DNA of 64,000 nucleotides, from assembly GCF_036174265.1 (NCBI RefSeq), contig NZ_CP108055.1, positions 1,302,001 to 1,366,000 on the forward strand, read 5' to 3'. Below, piece after piece: positions 1 through 8,473 of this stretch (its first letter is position 1; each line of letters begins with the position of its first letter). This stretch comes from Streptomyces sp. NBC_00285 (GTDB lineage: Bacteria; Actinomycetota; Actinomycetes; Streptomycetales; Streptomycetaceae). The position numbers and the translations under genes were made by a program. The notes below the pieces were generated by a model that worked only from the letters and a program-made list of their open reading frames with translations, did not search any database and was not told where the DNA came from.

Positions 1-811
1 CGGCGAGCGCGGCGCTGTCGGCCCGCAGCAGCACCATGGGCTGGATGAGGGCGAAGCCGAAGACCATGACGAGGTTGACGACACAGAAGTTGACGATCAG
101 GTCCCTGAGACCGGGGGTGCGGAACAGATAGCGCAGGCCCTCCCCGGACTCCGCGGTGATCCTGCGGCGCGGCCCGGCGCCGGGGCCTGTCCGGGGCGGC
201 GCGGGCCGGTCGCCGGTCAGCCGCACCACGCGTACGCCGATCAGGGCGACGGCGTAGCTCACCAGGTCCACCAGGAGCGTCGGGCCTATCCCGAAGAGGG
301 CGAGCATGATGCCGCCCAGGGCGGGGCCGCCGATGCTCGCCGCGCTCTTGGCGCCGGCCAGCAGCCCGTTGGCGCGGCCGAGCTGGTCCTTGCGCACGAG
401 CAGCGGGACGGCCGAGGAGAGCGCCGGGAACTGGAAGGCCGCGCAGGCGCCGAGCAGCGCGGTGGCCACGTAGATCTGCCAGGAGTGGAGCAGTCCGAGG
501 TAGTGGAGCAGTGCCAGGCAGCCCACGACCAGGAGTCCGCCGGCGTCGGCCAGTTGCAGCGCGGACCGCTTGCGCATGCGGTCGACGATTGCGCCCGCAA
601 CGGGGCTGAGGATCGCCTGTGGGAGCAGTGCGCACAGCGACAGGGCGGTGACCGCACTCGCCCGCTGCCCGGTGGACCAGACGTCCACGACGAAGGCGAA
701 CCTCACTGCCGCACTGCCGACGAGCGAGACGGCCTGACCCGACCACACCAGCATGAGTGGCCCCAGGCCGGTGAAACGGCCAGGGGTCGATTCGGTTGGA
801 GTTGCTGTCAC
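1..811 (-). CDS. MFS transporter, C-terminus beyond window edge
   Basis: About 270 residues are visible, reading leftward from a GTG at 811 and running off the window. The sequence is that of a drug/siderophore-type major facilitator (EntS-like group). It has an N-terminal first helix around GPLMLVWSGQAVSLVGSA, a DRMRKR loop between helices 2 and 3 (the usual MFS loop motif), and a second helix pair around LLVVGCLALLHYLGLL. Further hydrophobic segments lie near IGPTLLVDLVSYAVALIGV and LIVNFCVVNLVMVFGFAL. It lies at the left edge of the peptide cluster and is transcribed away from it, so a role in export of the product or of a related metabolite is inferred from context. The substrate cannot be read from the sequence. 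A second, unrelated MFS gene sits at 36472. Confidence 0.85.
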   Translation of the reverse strand, partial: MTATPTESTPGRFTGLGPLMLVWSGQAVSLVGSAAVRFAFVVDVWSTGQRASAVTALSLCALLPQAILSPVAGAIVDRMRKRSALQLADAGGLLVVGCLALLHYLGLLHSWQIYVATALLGACAAFQFPALSSAVPLLVRKDQLGRANGLLAGAKSAASIGGPALGGIMLALFGIGPTLLVDLVSYAVALIGVRVVRLTGDRPAPPRTGPGAGPRRRITAESGEGLRYLFRTPGLRDLIVNFCVVNLVMVFGFALIQPMVLLRADSAALA

Positions 812-1033
812 TGCACTGCCCCCATGACGGTTGCCTGCCGTACGGACCCGGCCGGCGTGCGGCCAGGTCCGTTGTCGAATGGCCGTCATGATGCGGGGGA
901 CGATTACCGCCGCGTTCCCCTCGCGAATGCGTGAACGGGATCGGCGGGGGAACGGAACGGGACGGGATCGGGACCCGTCGGGGTGACGGTCCCGGTGTCG
1001 TTGTCTGCTCAAACCCGCAGAAGGAGTACTGCC

Positions 1034-1390
1034 GTGAAGGACCAGCGGGACCGATCGCCGGACGGCACGGAACTGGCCCACGCACTCCAGGACCTGTCCT
1101 CCGTGGAACGCTGGGCGGAGCGGGTGGCCGCCGACCGCGAGGCACCGCCGTTCGTGGACCGGGCGCCCCTGGAGGGACCGGAGTTCAGCGTCGACACGGA
1201 GACGGTGGACGGGATGCACAGCGTTGCCCGGATCGCTCCGGCGCCGTCGGACGAGTCCGAACAGGCCGCTATGCGCTCGTTGGTGAGATCACTCCTCGAT
1301 CTGGCCGGCCACGAGTCGGGACCGGCCCGTACCCAGGTGGTACTGACGCCCTCCGGGCCGCGGGTGGTGGCATGCAGCCTGAGTGAGTAG
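1034..1390 (+). CDS. hypothetical protein, 118 aa
   Basis: I do not recognise this protein. The GTG at 1034 is chosen because a good ribosome binding site (AGAAGGAG) ends seven bases before it; an in-frame GTG at 983 lacks one. The product is acidic, has no signal peptide or membrane segment, and ends with a short segment (TQVVLTPSGPRVVACSLSE) that reads like two beta strands. It stands between the divergently transcribed MFS gene and the DVQNPT-repeat gene, about 150 bases before the latter. Function unknown. Codon use and the ribosome binding site make a real gene likely. Confidence 0.6.
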   Translation: MKDQRDRSPDGTELAHALQDLSSVERWAERVAADREAPPFVDRAPLEGPEFSVDTETVDGMHSVARIAPAPSDESEQAAMRSLVRSLLDLAGHESGPARTQVVLTPSGPRVVACSLSE

Positions 1391-1544
1391 TCGCAGGTCG
1401 GAGCCGTTCCCGGGACGGTTCCCCCGCGTTCCCGCAGACCGGTAACGGACGGGGAGCCGCCTGGGAACGCCCCCCAGGAAAGTCAGTGGTGTCAGGAAGC
1501 GGAAAACACCGCAAACCTCACAAACACCACTAAGGGGCGGGACC

Positions 1545-1928
1545 ATGGGACGCAAGCTTGCTGGGCTCTTCGGGATTGTCGCGGCGGCGCTGGCCTTCGG
1601 TCTGGGCGCGACGCACGAGGCAGGACAGTCGCAGGACCGGCAGAGCGTGCAGCACCTCGCGGACGTCCAGAACCCGACGGGCATCACCACCCAGGACGTA
1701 CAGGACCCGACGAGGGTCACCCTCGCGGATGTGCAGAACCCGACGGGCATCACCACGCAGGACGTCCAGGACCCCACCTCGGTCACCCTCGCGGACGTCC
1801 AGAACCCCACCGTGGTCACCTACGCGGATGTCCAGAACCCCACTTCTGTCACCACCTACGCAGACGTCCAGAACCCCACCGCCGTCACCACCCAGGACGT
1901 CCAGAACCCCACCTCCCTGGCCGTGTGA
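1545..1928 (+). CDS. secreted protein with eight tandem DVQNPT hendecad repeats, 127 aa
   Basis: The first 22 residues (Arg/Lys near the N-terminus, then a hydrophobic run FGIVAAALAFGLGA) look like a signal peptide or membrane anchor. After a short Gln-rich linker, residues 39-127 are eight back-to-back units of eleven residues (one of twelve) on the pattern A/Q-D-V-Q-N/D-P-T-x-V/I-T-x. The protein stops at the end of the last repeat, so almost the whole mature chain is repeat. An AAGGGG ribosome binding site precedes the ATG. I know no family for it. The even T/V/N pattern could suit a beta-solenoid or an extended cell-wall stalk, and a repeated peptide precursor is another possibility. No Cys and no processing motif is visible. 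The gene ends just before a strong shared terminator and faces the regulator gene at 2030-5038. Confidence 0.7.
   Translation: MGRKLAGLFGIVAAALAFGLGATHEAGQSQDRQSVQHLADVQNPTGITTQDVQDPTRVTLADVQNPTGITTQDVQDPTSVTLADVQNPTVVTYADVQNPTSVTTYADVQNPTAVTTQDVQNPTSLAV
1659..1925 (+). repeat. 33-bp tandem coding repeats (eight units)
   Basis: Eight consecutive 33-bp units (one of 36 bp) encode the DVQNPT hendecads. Units share the core GACGTCCAGAACCCCACC or close variants. Units 1 and 3, and units 2 and 4, pair best in protein sequence, suggesting duplication of a 66-bp block. The repeats are in frame and coding, so this is not a CRISPR array. Confidence 0.9.
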
Positions 1929-1950
1929 CCCCCGGTCCCCCGCCCAACGA

Positions 1951-1986
1951 CAGTGCCCCGCACCGGAGTTCCGGTGCGGGGCACTG
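1951..1986. terminator. bidirectional hairpin terminator
   Basis: A perfect 16-bp stem (CAGTGCCCCGCACCGG and its complement) closes a four-base AGTT loop. It sits between the ends of the rightward repeat-protein gene and the leftward AfsR-like gene, so it probably serves both. Three 8-bp direct repeats of CTCAGGGA (starting at 2004, 2012 and 2020) lie between it and the regulator's stop codon. Confidence 0.85.
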
Positions 1987-2029
1987 TGCTGTTCCGTCAG
2001 GGCCTCAGGGACTCAGGGACTCAGGGACT

Positions 2030-5000
2030 TCAGGTGCGGCGGCGGTCCGCGGGGACGCCCATCTCGGCGAAGAGCGCCTCCGCCGCCGCCCGGTGTACGT
2101 CCGCGTTCTCCGCATCGCCGAGGGCGTCGGCCATTCCCGCCAGGGCGTAGGCCTCCTCGATGCGGTAACTGATGGCCGACGCGAGCTGGTACGCGTGGGT
2201 GTGCAGGGCGAGCGCGCCGTCCGCGTCCCCCTGCCGGCACCGGAGGCGGCCCACCGTGTTCTCCACCTTGGCCCGGCGCAGCGGCGAGACGTTCGACTCG
2301 ACGAGTTCCAGGGCGTGCGCGGCGAGATCGGGGGTGCGCACGGGGCGGCCGAGCCGCTCGTCGACATCGGCGGACAGCGCCAGGATCAGCGCCGCGTCCC
2401 CCGGATCACCGGCGTCGTCGAACAACTCGCGCGCCCGCTGAAGAATGCGGTCCGCCTCGTCGTAGGCACGTCGGCCGAGGTGCGCGAGGGCCAGGTCGGC
2501 GAGCGTGGCCGCCTGGTGCTTGCGCTGCCCGAGCCGCTCCCGCAGTTCGACCGCCCGCTCGGCCGCCGTCAGTGCCTCCTCGGGCCGGCCCCACTGTTCG
2601 TAGAGCGTGCTGAGGATGGTGAGGTTGTCGGCCTCCGAGCGGGCGACGCCCAGTTCCCGTTCGAGTCCGGTCGCCTTCTCCAGGTGGACCAGGGCCTCGG
2701 GGAAACGACCGAGCAGGCTGTTGAACTGGCCGAGGGTGCTCTCGCTGTGCGCCACCGTGTGCTGGTCGCCGAGCCGGTCGGCGACGTCCCGTCCCTCCTT
2801 GGCCACCTCGACCCCCTCGGCGAAACGGCCGAGCTTCCAGCAGGCGACGCCCAGGTTGGACAGGCTCACCCCGAGCAGCCCCAGATCGCCGACCCGGCGC
2901 GCGGCGGCCACCGCGACACGCCCCAGGTCACCGAACTCCTCCAGCTGCCCACGCGCGTTGAGCTGGAAGACCAGGTTGCGGACCAGGCAGACCACGTACC
3001 GGTCGTGCCCGCGCCGTTCGGCCAGGACGACGGCCGAGATCAGCGCCGTCTGCTCGCGGTCGAACCACTTCTGCGCCCGGTCCGCGTCCCTGAGGTCCGG
3101 CAGTTCGGCCGTGGCCGGCGGGATTCCGGTGTGACGTTTCTTCCGGCCGGGGTAGAGCACCTCGCACGCCGTCTCGGTGGCCGTCAGGTAGTAGCCGAGC
3201 AGCCGCTCCACCGCCACCGTGTCCTCGCCGTCGACCGACTCGCCGAGCAGGCTCTGCGCGAAGCTGCGGACCAGGTCGTGGAAGGTGTACAGGCCGATCT
3301 CGGGCTGCTGGACGAGATGGACGTCGAGCAGCGTCTCCAGGAGGTCCTCCGCGTCCCGGATGTCCGTGCCGAGCAGCGCTCCGGCCGCGTGGACGTTGAT
3401 GTCCCCGCCCGGATGCAGCGCCAGGATCCGGAAGGCGGTGCGGCACTTGTCGTCCAGGGCCTGGTACGACAGGCGGAGGGTGGCAGAGACGCTGCGGGCG
3501 CCGGCGCTGAGCTCGTCGAGTCTTCGGGTCTCGTCCCGCAGTCGCTCGGCCAGGTACTGGAGGGTCCAGCGCGGGCGGTTGCGCAGCCGGGCGGTGGCGA
3601 TGCGCAGGGCGAGCGGCAGATGCCCGCACAACCGGGCGAGTTCCGCGGCGGCCGCCGGTTCGGCGGCGACGCGCTCGGCCCCGAGCGTCTCGGCCATCAG
3701 GGTCGTGCTCTCCCCGGCCGACATCGTCCCGATGGAGATCCACTCCGCGCCGTCGAGGTCCACCAGGCGGGCCCGGCTGGTGACCAGGACGAGGCAGCCG
3801 GAGGAGGCGGGCAGCAACGGGCCGAACCCGGCCGCGTCGGCAGCGTTGTCCAGGAGGATGAGCAGCCGTTTCCCGACGAGCGTGGCGCGCCACAGGGCGG
3901 TGCGGCCCAGCACGTCGTCGGGGATGCGGTCCCCCGGGATGCCCAGGGCCCGCAGCAGGGTGTCCAGTGCGGTGCCGGCGGACACCGGCCGGTCACCGGG
4001 GGTGTATCCGCGCAGGTCGATGTGGAGCTGACCGTCCGGGTACTCCGGGGCCAGGAGGTAGGCGGCGCGCACCGCGAGGGAGGTCTTGCCGCTGCCGCCC
4101 ATGCCGTCGAGGGCCACGATCCGGGGGCCCTGCTCGCCCTTCTGCGTGGCACAGCGCAGCAGTTCGGCCAGTTCGGCCTCGCGGCCGGTGAAGTCCGCGA
4201 GGTCGTTGGGCAGGGTGCAGGGCGGCTCGGCCGGGAGCGGGACGGGCGCCGGCGCGGGGGCGGGCTCGGGGCCGGCCAGTTCGGGGCTCTCCCGCAGGAT
4301 GCCCTCGTAGAGCTTGGTCAGCTGCGGGCCGGGGTCGACGCCGAGCTCCTCGACGAGCAGTTCACGGACCCTGCCGTACTCCTCCAGGGCCTCGGCCTGC
4401 CGTCCGGAGCGATACAGGGCGATCATCAGCTGGCCGCGCAGGGTCTCCCGCAGCGGATGCCGGCCGGTCAACTCGCGTAGATCCGGGATCAACTCGGCCG
4501 CCTCGCCGAGCGTCAGACGCAGTTCGAGGAGCTGTTCCCAGGCGGCCAGCCGGCGTTCCTCGATGGTGGTGGCCGCGGCCTCGATCACCGGGCCGCCGCT
4601 TCCGGAGAGCAGGGGGCCACGCCACAACGCCAGTGCCGCGCGCAGCACTTCGACCGCCTCGGCCAATCGGTTTTCGGCCACGGCCGCTTTCGCGGTGCGC
4701 ACCAGCATTCCGAATTCGGAGAAGTCATTCTGGGACTCGTCGAGCACGATGCGATAGCCGGGTCCCTCGGTGAGCAGCACATCGGCGCCGCCCGGGATCC
4801 GTCTTCTCAGATCCGCGACCGCCTTGCGGACCTGGTGGGAAGCGGTGGCCGGCGGGTCCTCGTCCCAGGCCGCCTCCACCAGGCGGGACACCGTGAGAAC
4901 TTTTCCCGGCTCCAGCAGCAAGGTGGCCAGAACTCGTTCCTGGATGATTCCACCGAGCCTCAGCCGAGCACCCTCGGACCACCCTTCGATCGGGCCGAGG

Positions 5001-5038
5001 ATATTGAACCGCAGCCGTTCCCCTGTTGCTGTCGTCAC
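2030..5038 (-). CDS. AfsR-like SARP regulator with NB-ARC and TPR domains, 1002 aa
   Basis: This is a large cytoplasmic transcriptional activator of the AfsR group. The N-terminus (about residues 10-95) is an OmpR-like winged helix (RLVEAAWDEDPPATASHQVRKAVADLRRR). It is followed by a bacterial transcriptional activation domain (about 100-250, ending VEELGVDPGPQLTKLYEGIL), which together make the SARP head. A Pro/Ala linker leads to an NB-ARC ATPase with P-loop GMGGSGKTS near residue 315 and a RLLILLDNAAD Walker B-type strand. The last 350 residues are tetratricopeptide repeats. Length matches AfsR (about 1000 aa). The GTG at 5038 has GGGAGG six bases upstream. It is divergent from the XRE regulator and is the likely pathway-level activator. 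SARPs bind direct heptamer repeats, but I did not find a convincing set in the cluster promoters. Confidence 0.92.
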   Translation of the reverse strand: MTTATGERLRFNILGPIEGWSEGARLRLGGIIQERVLATLLLEPGKVLTVSRLVEAAWDEDPPATASHQVRKAVADLRRRIPGGADVLLTEGPGYRIVLDESQNDFSEFGMLVRTAKAAVAENRLAEAVEVLRAALALWRGPLLSGSGGPVIEAAATTIEERRLAAWEQLLELRLTLGEAAELIPDLRELTGRHPLRETLRGQLMIALYRSGRQAEALEEYGRVRELLVEELGVDPGPQLTKLYEGILRESPELAGPEPAPAPAPVPLPAEPPCTLPNDLADFTGREAELAELLRCATQKGEQGPRIVALDGMGGSGKTSLAVRAAYLLAPEYPDGQLHIDLRGYTPGDRPVSAGTALDTLLRALGIPGDRIPDDVLGRTALWRATLVGKRLLILLDNAADAAGFGPLLPASSGCLVLVTSRARLVDLDGAEWISIGTMSAGESTTLMAETLGAERVAAEPAAAAELARLCGHLPLALRIATARLRNRPRWTLQYLAERLRDETRRLDELSAGARSVSATLRLSYQALDDKCRTAFRILALHPGGDINVHAAGALLGTDIRDAEDLLETLLDVHLVQQPEIGLYTFHDLVRSFAQSLLGESVDGEDTVAVERLLGYYLTATETACEVLYPGRKKRHTGIPPATAELPDLRDADRAQKWFDREQTALISAVVLAERRGHDRYVVCLVRNLVFQLNARGQLEEFGDLGRVAVAAARRVGDLGLLGVSLSNLGVACWKLGRFAEGVEVAKEGRDVADRLGDQHTVAHSESTLGQFNSLLGRFPEALVHLEKATGLERELGVARSEADNLTILSTLYEQWGRPEEALTAAERAVELRERLGQRKHQAATLADLALAHLGRRAYDEADRILQRARELFDDAGDPGDAALILALSADVDERLGRPVRTPDLAAHALELVESNVSPLRRAKVENTVGRLRCRQGDADGALALHTHAYQLASAISYRIEEAYALAGMADALGDAENADVHRAAAEALFAEMGVPADRRRT

Positions 5039-5316
5039 CGACAGCCTCCCCCCTCGTCGCCGCTTCCCCTTACAGCTCGCTCCCAGCCGCAGCAGATCCT
5101 AACCGCCTGCGGAACGCCGCGGTACTGGGCCGGGAATCATTCGGGAAGAGCGGCGCGCACTCTGTTCCCCGTCGGCAGGCCACGAGCATGGCCGACAAGA
5201 TCCGCAAGGTATGCACACCGGGGAAATTCCGGCCGGGCTCAATTTGTCCGGACACCTCGTCGACTCGGGTCGCCTACCTGGCACTTCACCAAGATTTGGG
5301 GACAAAGGAGACACCG

Positions 5317-6666
5317 ATGAATTCCGAGTCGACACCCGGTCTCGATGCGCTGCTGCAGAATGCGCGGCGGCGGTCAGGCCTCACTCAGGAACAGCTCGCC
5401 GGGCTTTCCACGGTGAGTGTGCGGGCCATCAGGGACCTGGAGCAGGGTCGTGTACGAAATCCTCGTAAAGAAACACTCAAATTGCTGGCCAATGCGATGC
5501 GGATGAGCGATAACCGCCGTTTCGAGCTCGAATTGGCCGCCGACGCCCATGCGGCGGGCCGGGTCCTGCAGTCCCTGTACAGCGCGGAACTGGCCGCGCC
5601 GCCCACGCCGTTGCGTCCCCTGATCGGCCGCCGGGCCGAACTGGAGGCGCTGACCGGCCGGCTGGACAACCGGCACGACCGGCTGCTGACCCTGGTCGGG
5701 CTGCCCGGAGTGGGCAAGTCCCGGCTGGCCCAGGAGGCCGCACTGGTGCTGCACGCCCGGGACCGGACGCCGGTGCTGTGGGTGCCCATGGACCGCCCGG
5801 CCGACTCCGGCCCCGAGCACGGCCCGCAGGCCCCCCTCAACGAGTGGGTCCGTGAACTGGTCCGCGGGGGCGACCGGTACGAGGAGCTGACCTCCGTCAT
5901 CGGCGCCAAGCCGACCCTGATCGTGCTGGACGGCCTCGCAGACTCGGCGGCCGCCGTGCCGTCCCTGCTGCACCTGCTGCGCTTCTGCGAGCGGCTGAAG
6001 ATCATCGTGACCACCCGGCGGGTGAGCCGGCCCCCGGCCGGCCGGCTGCTGCCGCTGGCCCCGCTGCCGGTGCCGCTCCCGTCCGCCGACGGGTCCGCCC
6101 TGCCGGGCGACTCCCTGGTCGCGGGCCGCCCCGCCGTCGAACTGATGCTGTCCTACGTCAGCCACATGCGCCCCGACCTGCTGCCCACCGACGCCGTCAC
6201 CGCCACCGTCGCCCACATCTGCCGTCGCATGGACGGCATACCGCAGGCGCTGGAGGCGGCCGCCTCCTGGCTGTTGCTCCACTCGCCGGACCAGCTCCTC
6301 GACATCGCGCGCTCGACCCCGCTGCTGCTCGTCGACGGCATCACCCCCGCCACCGGGAGCTCCGACGGCACGCTGAGCGAGCGGCTGCACGCCGTGCTGG
6401 CCGAACTGGACGACCGCACGGCCGGTTTCCTCGGCACGCTGGCGGGCCTGCCCGAACCCTGGACCGTGGACGCCGCCGCCCGTGCAAGCGGTACGACGCT
6501 GGCCGAGACCGCCCGGGACGTGCACGACCTGCTGCTGCGCGGCCTGATCCGCCAGCTGCCCACCGAGCCGGGCGGCCCCGTCGGGTTCACCGTGCTCAAC
6601 CTGGTCCGCGAACTCCTGCGCGCCGGGCGCCCGGCGACCGCGGACCTGGTCGGCACGGCCGACTGA
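5317..6666 (+). CDS. XRE-family HTH regulator with AAA/NB-ARC-type ATPase domain, 449 aa
   Basis: The ATG at 5317 is preceded by AAAGGAG at good distance; the open frame extends far upstream but without another good start. Residues 8-65 are a classical lambda-repressor/XRE helix-turn-helix (ARRRSGLTQEQLAGLSTVSV then RDLEQGRVRNPRKETL). From about residue 105 a STAND-like ATPase follows, with P-loop LVGLPGVGKSRLAQ and a TLIVLDGLADS Walker B strand. The remainder is helical, without clear TPRs. It is the first rightward gene of the cluster and shares a 278-base divergent promoter region with the AfsR-like gene. Role as a cluster regulator is inferred from position. The carbamoyltransferase gene starts 46 bases after it and may be co-transcribed. 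Confidence 0.88.
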   Translation: MNSESTPGLDALLQNARRRSGLTQEQLAGLSTVSVRAIRDLEQGRVRNPRKETLKLLANAMRMSDNRRFELELAADAHAAGRVLQSLYSAELAAPPTPLRPLIGRRAELEALTGRLDNRHDRLLTLVGLPGVGKSRLAQEAALVLHARDRTPVLWVPMDRPADSGPEHGPQAPLNEWVRELVRGGDRYEELTSVIGAKPTLIVLDGLADSAAAVPSLLHLLRFCERLKIIVTTRRVSRPPAGRLLPLAPLPVPLPSADGSALPGDSLVAGRPAVELMLSYVSHMRPDLLPTDAVTATVAHICRRMDGIPQALEAAASWLLLHSPDQLLDIARSTPLLLVDGITPATGSSDGTLSERLHAVLAELDDRTAGFLGTLAGLPEPWTVDAAARASGTTLAETARDVHDLLLRGLIRQLPTEPGGPVGFTVLNLVRELLRAGRPATADLVGTAD

Positions 6667-6712
6667 GCTGCCACACCTCCCCGAACCCCCTCTCCCGAAA
6701 GGCACCCCACCC

Positions 6713-7639
6713 ATGCGCAACCTGATCTCCCTGGCCGACCTGACGCCCGCCGAGCTCGACCGGATCGTCAAGCGGGCCGTGTTCTTCGGCCGCGAGGGCG
6801 TCGACCACAGGTCGCTCGACGGCAAGCAGGTCGGCGTCTTCTTCCGCAGGTCCTCGACCCGTACCCGTACCTCGTTCTGGAGCGCGGCGACCCGGCTGGG
6901 CGCCGACGTGATCACCTTCGGCCCGGACGAGCTGCAGTTGTCGACCGGCGAGACGGTGGAGGACACCTCCCGGGTGCTCGGGCAGTACCTGGACGCGCTG
7001 GTGGTGCGCACCAACGGGGACGTCGAGGAGATACGGCGGCTCGGCAGCAGCCCGGACCTGGCCGTCGTCAACGCGCTGAGCCTGGACGAGCATCCCACCC
7101 AGGCGATCGCCGACCTGGCCACGCTCACCGAACACTTCGGCTCGCCGGCCGGACTGCATCTGCTCGCCGTCGGCGAGGGCAACAGCTCCGGAGCGGCTCT
7201 CGCCCTGGCCACCGCGCTCACCCCCGGTCTGCGGCTGACCCTGCTGTGCCCGAGCGGCTACGAGGTACCGAAGGACAAGCTGGACCTCGCCGACGAACTC
7301 GCCGGCGGCAAGGCCGCGGTCACTCAGATCACGAGCCCGGACCAGGTCCAGGGCCCGGTCGACGCGGTGTACACCAGCCGCTGGCAGACGATGGGCGTGC
7401 CCAAGGCGAACCCCGACTGGCTGGCGGACTTCGAGGGTTTCCGGATCGACGCCGGGTTCCTGGACCGCTTCGGTGGCCCGGACACCGTGTTCCTGCACGA
7501 CCTTCCCGCAGTGCGCGGGCAGGAGGTCACGGACGAGGTACTGGACGGGCCGAGCAGCGTCGCCTGGCGGCAGGCGTACCACAAGATGACGGCGGCGATG
7601 GCGGTCCTGGAGTGGTGCGTGACCGCTGCCGAGAACTGA
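6713..7639 (+). CDS. ornithine carbamoyltransferase-like enzyme, 308 aa
   Basis: The protein belongs to the aspartate/ornithine carbamoyltransferase superfamily at normal length. The carbamoyl-phosphate site is intact: FRRSSTRTRTSF early in the chain and DEHPTQAIADL near residue 124. The C-terminal substrate half follows ornithine transcarbamylase (YTSRWQTMG, then LPAVRGQEVTDEVLDGPSSV). The hallmark HCLP motif, however, reads HDLP: the Cys that contacts the ornithine side chain is Asp263. Carbamoyl transfer to a different amine is therefore likely. By analogy with the carbamoyltransferase homologues in viomycin and capreomycin clusters, the beta-amine of 2,3-diaminopropionate or 2,3-diaminobutyrate is a candidate, and that diamine could be made by the genes at 31330-36475. 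GAAAGG precedes the ATG. The gene ends at a strong terminator. Confidence 0.85.
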   Translation: MRNLISLADLTPAELDRIVKRAVFFGREGVDHRSLDGKQVGVFFRRSSTRTRTSFWSAATRLGADVITFGPDELQLSTGETVEDTSRVLGQYLDALVVRTNGDVEEIRRLGSSPDLAVVNALSLDEHPTQAIADLATLTEHFGSPAGLHLLAVGEGNSSGAALALATALTPGLRLTLLCPSGYEVPKDKLDLADELAGGKAAVTQITSPDQVQGPVDAVYTSRWQTMGVPKANPDWLADFEGFRIDAGFLDRFGGPDTVFLHDLPAVRGQEVTDEVLDGPSSVAWRQAYHKMTAAMAVLEWCVTAAEN

Positions 7640-7647
7640 GCCGGAAG

Positions 7648-7697
7648 GGCGAAAGGCCGGGTGGGCCGGAATTCTCCGGCCCACCCGGCCTTTCGCC
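7648..7697. terminator. long perfect hairpin terminator between convergent genes
   Basis: A 23-bp perfect stem closes an ATTC loop, forming a palindrome whose arms begin GGCGAAAGGCCGG and end CCGGCCTTTCGCC. It lies between the 3' ends of the rightward carbamoyltransferase gene and the leftward MbtH gene and can stop transcription from both sides. Confidence 0.85.
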
Positions 7698-7704
7698 TTT
7701 GCTT

Positions 7705-7917
7705 TCAGCTCGCCAGCGCGGCGACGACCGAACGCGGGCGCATATCCGTCCAGTTGGCCTCGATGAATTCCATGGCCTCCGGCTTGGAGGCCTCGCTCTT
7801 GACGAGTTCCCAGCCGGACGGCTGCTCGATGTGCGCGGGCCAAAGAGAGTGCTGGCCCTCGTCGTTGACCAGCACGACGTAACGGCCATCGGATTCCTCG
7901 AACGGATTCGTTGCCAT
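7705..7917 (-). CDS. MbtH-like NRPS chaperone, 70 aa
   Basis: MbtH proteins bind A domains and are needed for their solubility or activity. The sequence has the family signature: NPFEESDGRYVVLVNDEGQH, SLWP, then a PSGWE stretch and the tail EANWTDMRPRS. Length is typical. The ATG at 7917 fits an AGAGG ribosome binding site eight bases away; an in-frame GTG nine bases upstream would overlap that site. The gene lies on the strand opposite to the NRPS genes and follows a 98-residue unknown gene by about 50 bases, so the two probably form a small operon. The six A domains at 12600-31135 are the expected clients. Confidence 0.95.
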   Translation of the reverse strand: MATNPFEESDGRYVVLVNDEGQHSLWPAHIEQPSGWELVKSEASKPEAMEFIEANWTDMRPRSVVAALAS

Positions 7918-7967
7918 GGTGTCCACCTCTGCGAAGTCGGGTTGGCAGTCGGGGTATGGGGAAAACG

Positions 7968-8264
7968 CTAGATCCGCACGGCCGGCGTGCCGGGCAGCAG
8001 GCCAGGCAGTTGGGCGGCAACCACCGGGCTCCGGTGGGCGCGCGTGACCGCGATCCCCGTGGCGACGGTGGCCGCGCGCACCGACGCGAGCGCCTCGCGC
8101 AGCAGCTCCGCGCGTTCCGACGGGGACTGCGCGAGACGCTCTCCGCTCGCCCGTACGAGGCTCAACGCGGCTTCCAGTACGGCGACTTGGGCCTCCCCGA
8201 GAGCCTCGCTCCGGTCGATGCCCTCGCGTGCCCGGTCCAGCACGTCCTCCAGTGTGTCCGCCAT
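7968..8264 (-). CDS. hypothetical helical protein, 98 aa, upstream of mbtH
   Basis: Not recognised. The ATG at 8264 has CAGGAG eight to ten bases upstream. Residues 1-70 are rich in Ala, Glu, Arg and Leu with heptad-like spacing (DVLDRAREGIDRSEALGEAQ), which suggests a helical or coiled-coil protein. The last 30 residues contain RSPVVAAQLPGLLPGTPAVRI. There is no signal peptide. It is co-directional with mbtH and divergent from the glutamate mutase genes, so its promoter must lie in the 209-base gap at 8265-8473. A helper or regulatory role is only a guess from position. Confidence 0.6.
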   Translation of the reverse strand: MADTLEDVLDRAREGIDRSEALGEAQVAVLEAALSLVRASGERLAQSPSERAELLREALASVRAATVATGIAVTRAHRSPVVAAQLPGLLPGTPAVRI

Positions 8265-8473
8265 GTCCTCACTCCTGACTCGGTCACTCGGGTGGGTCCT
8301 GCACCCCAGTGTCGGGACCCGGAGCGCACCCGGGCGGCAGGCGGTCGCCAACTGCTGCCCGGCTGCCTGTCGGTTGCCGCCGGGGAGCGCCGGAAACAGC
8401 CGCGGCGCCAATCTACGGTGATGTCCGAAAGGAATTTCCGGGTCACCGGGATCTCTTTCTCCCCTGTCATCCC

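Noticed and set aside
1659..1925. CRISPR array
   Set aside because: The 33-bp units are contiguous, have no unique spacers and are in frame within a signal-peptide-bearing gene.
8265..8473. Adenosylcobalamin riboswitch before the B12-dependent mutase
   Set aside because: I looked for the B12-box (GCCACTG-like) and saw none in the 209 bases upstream.
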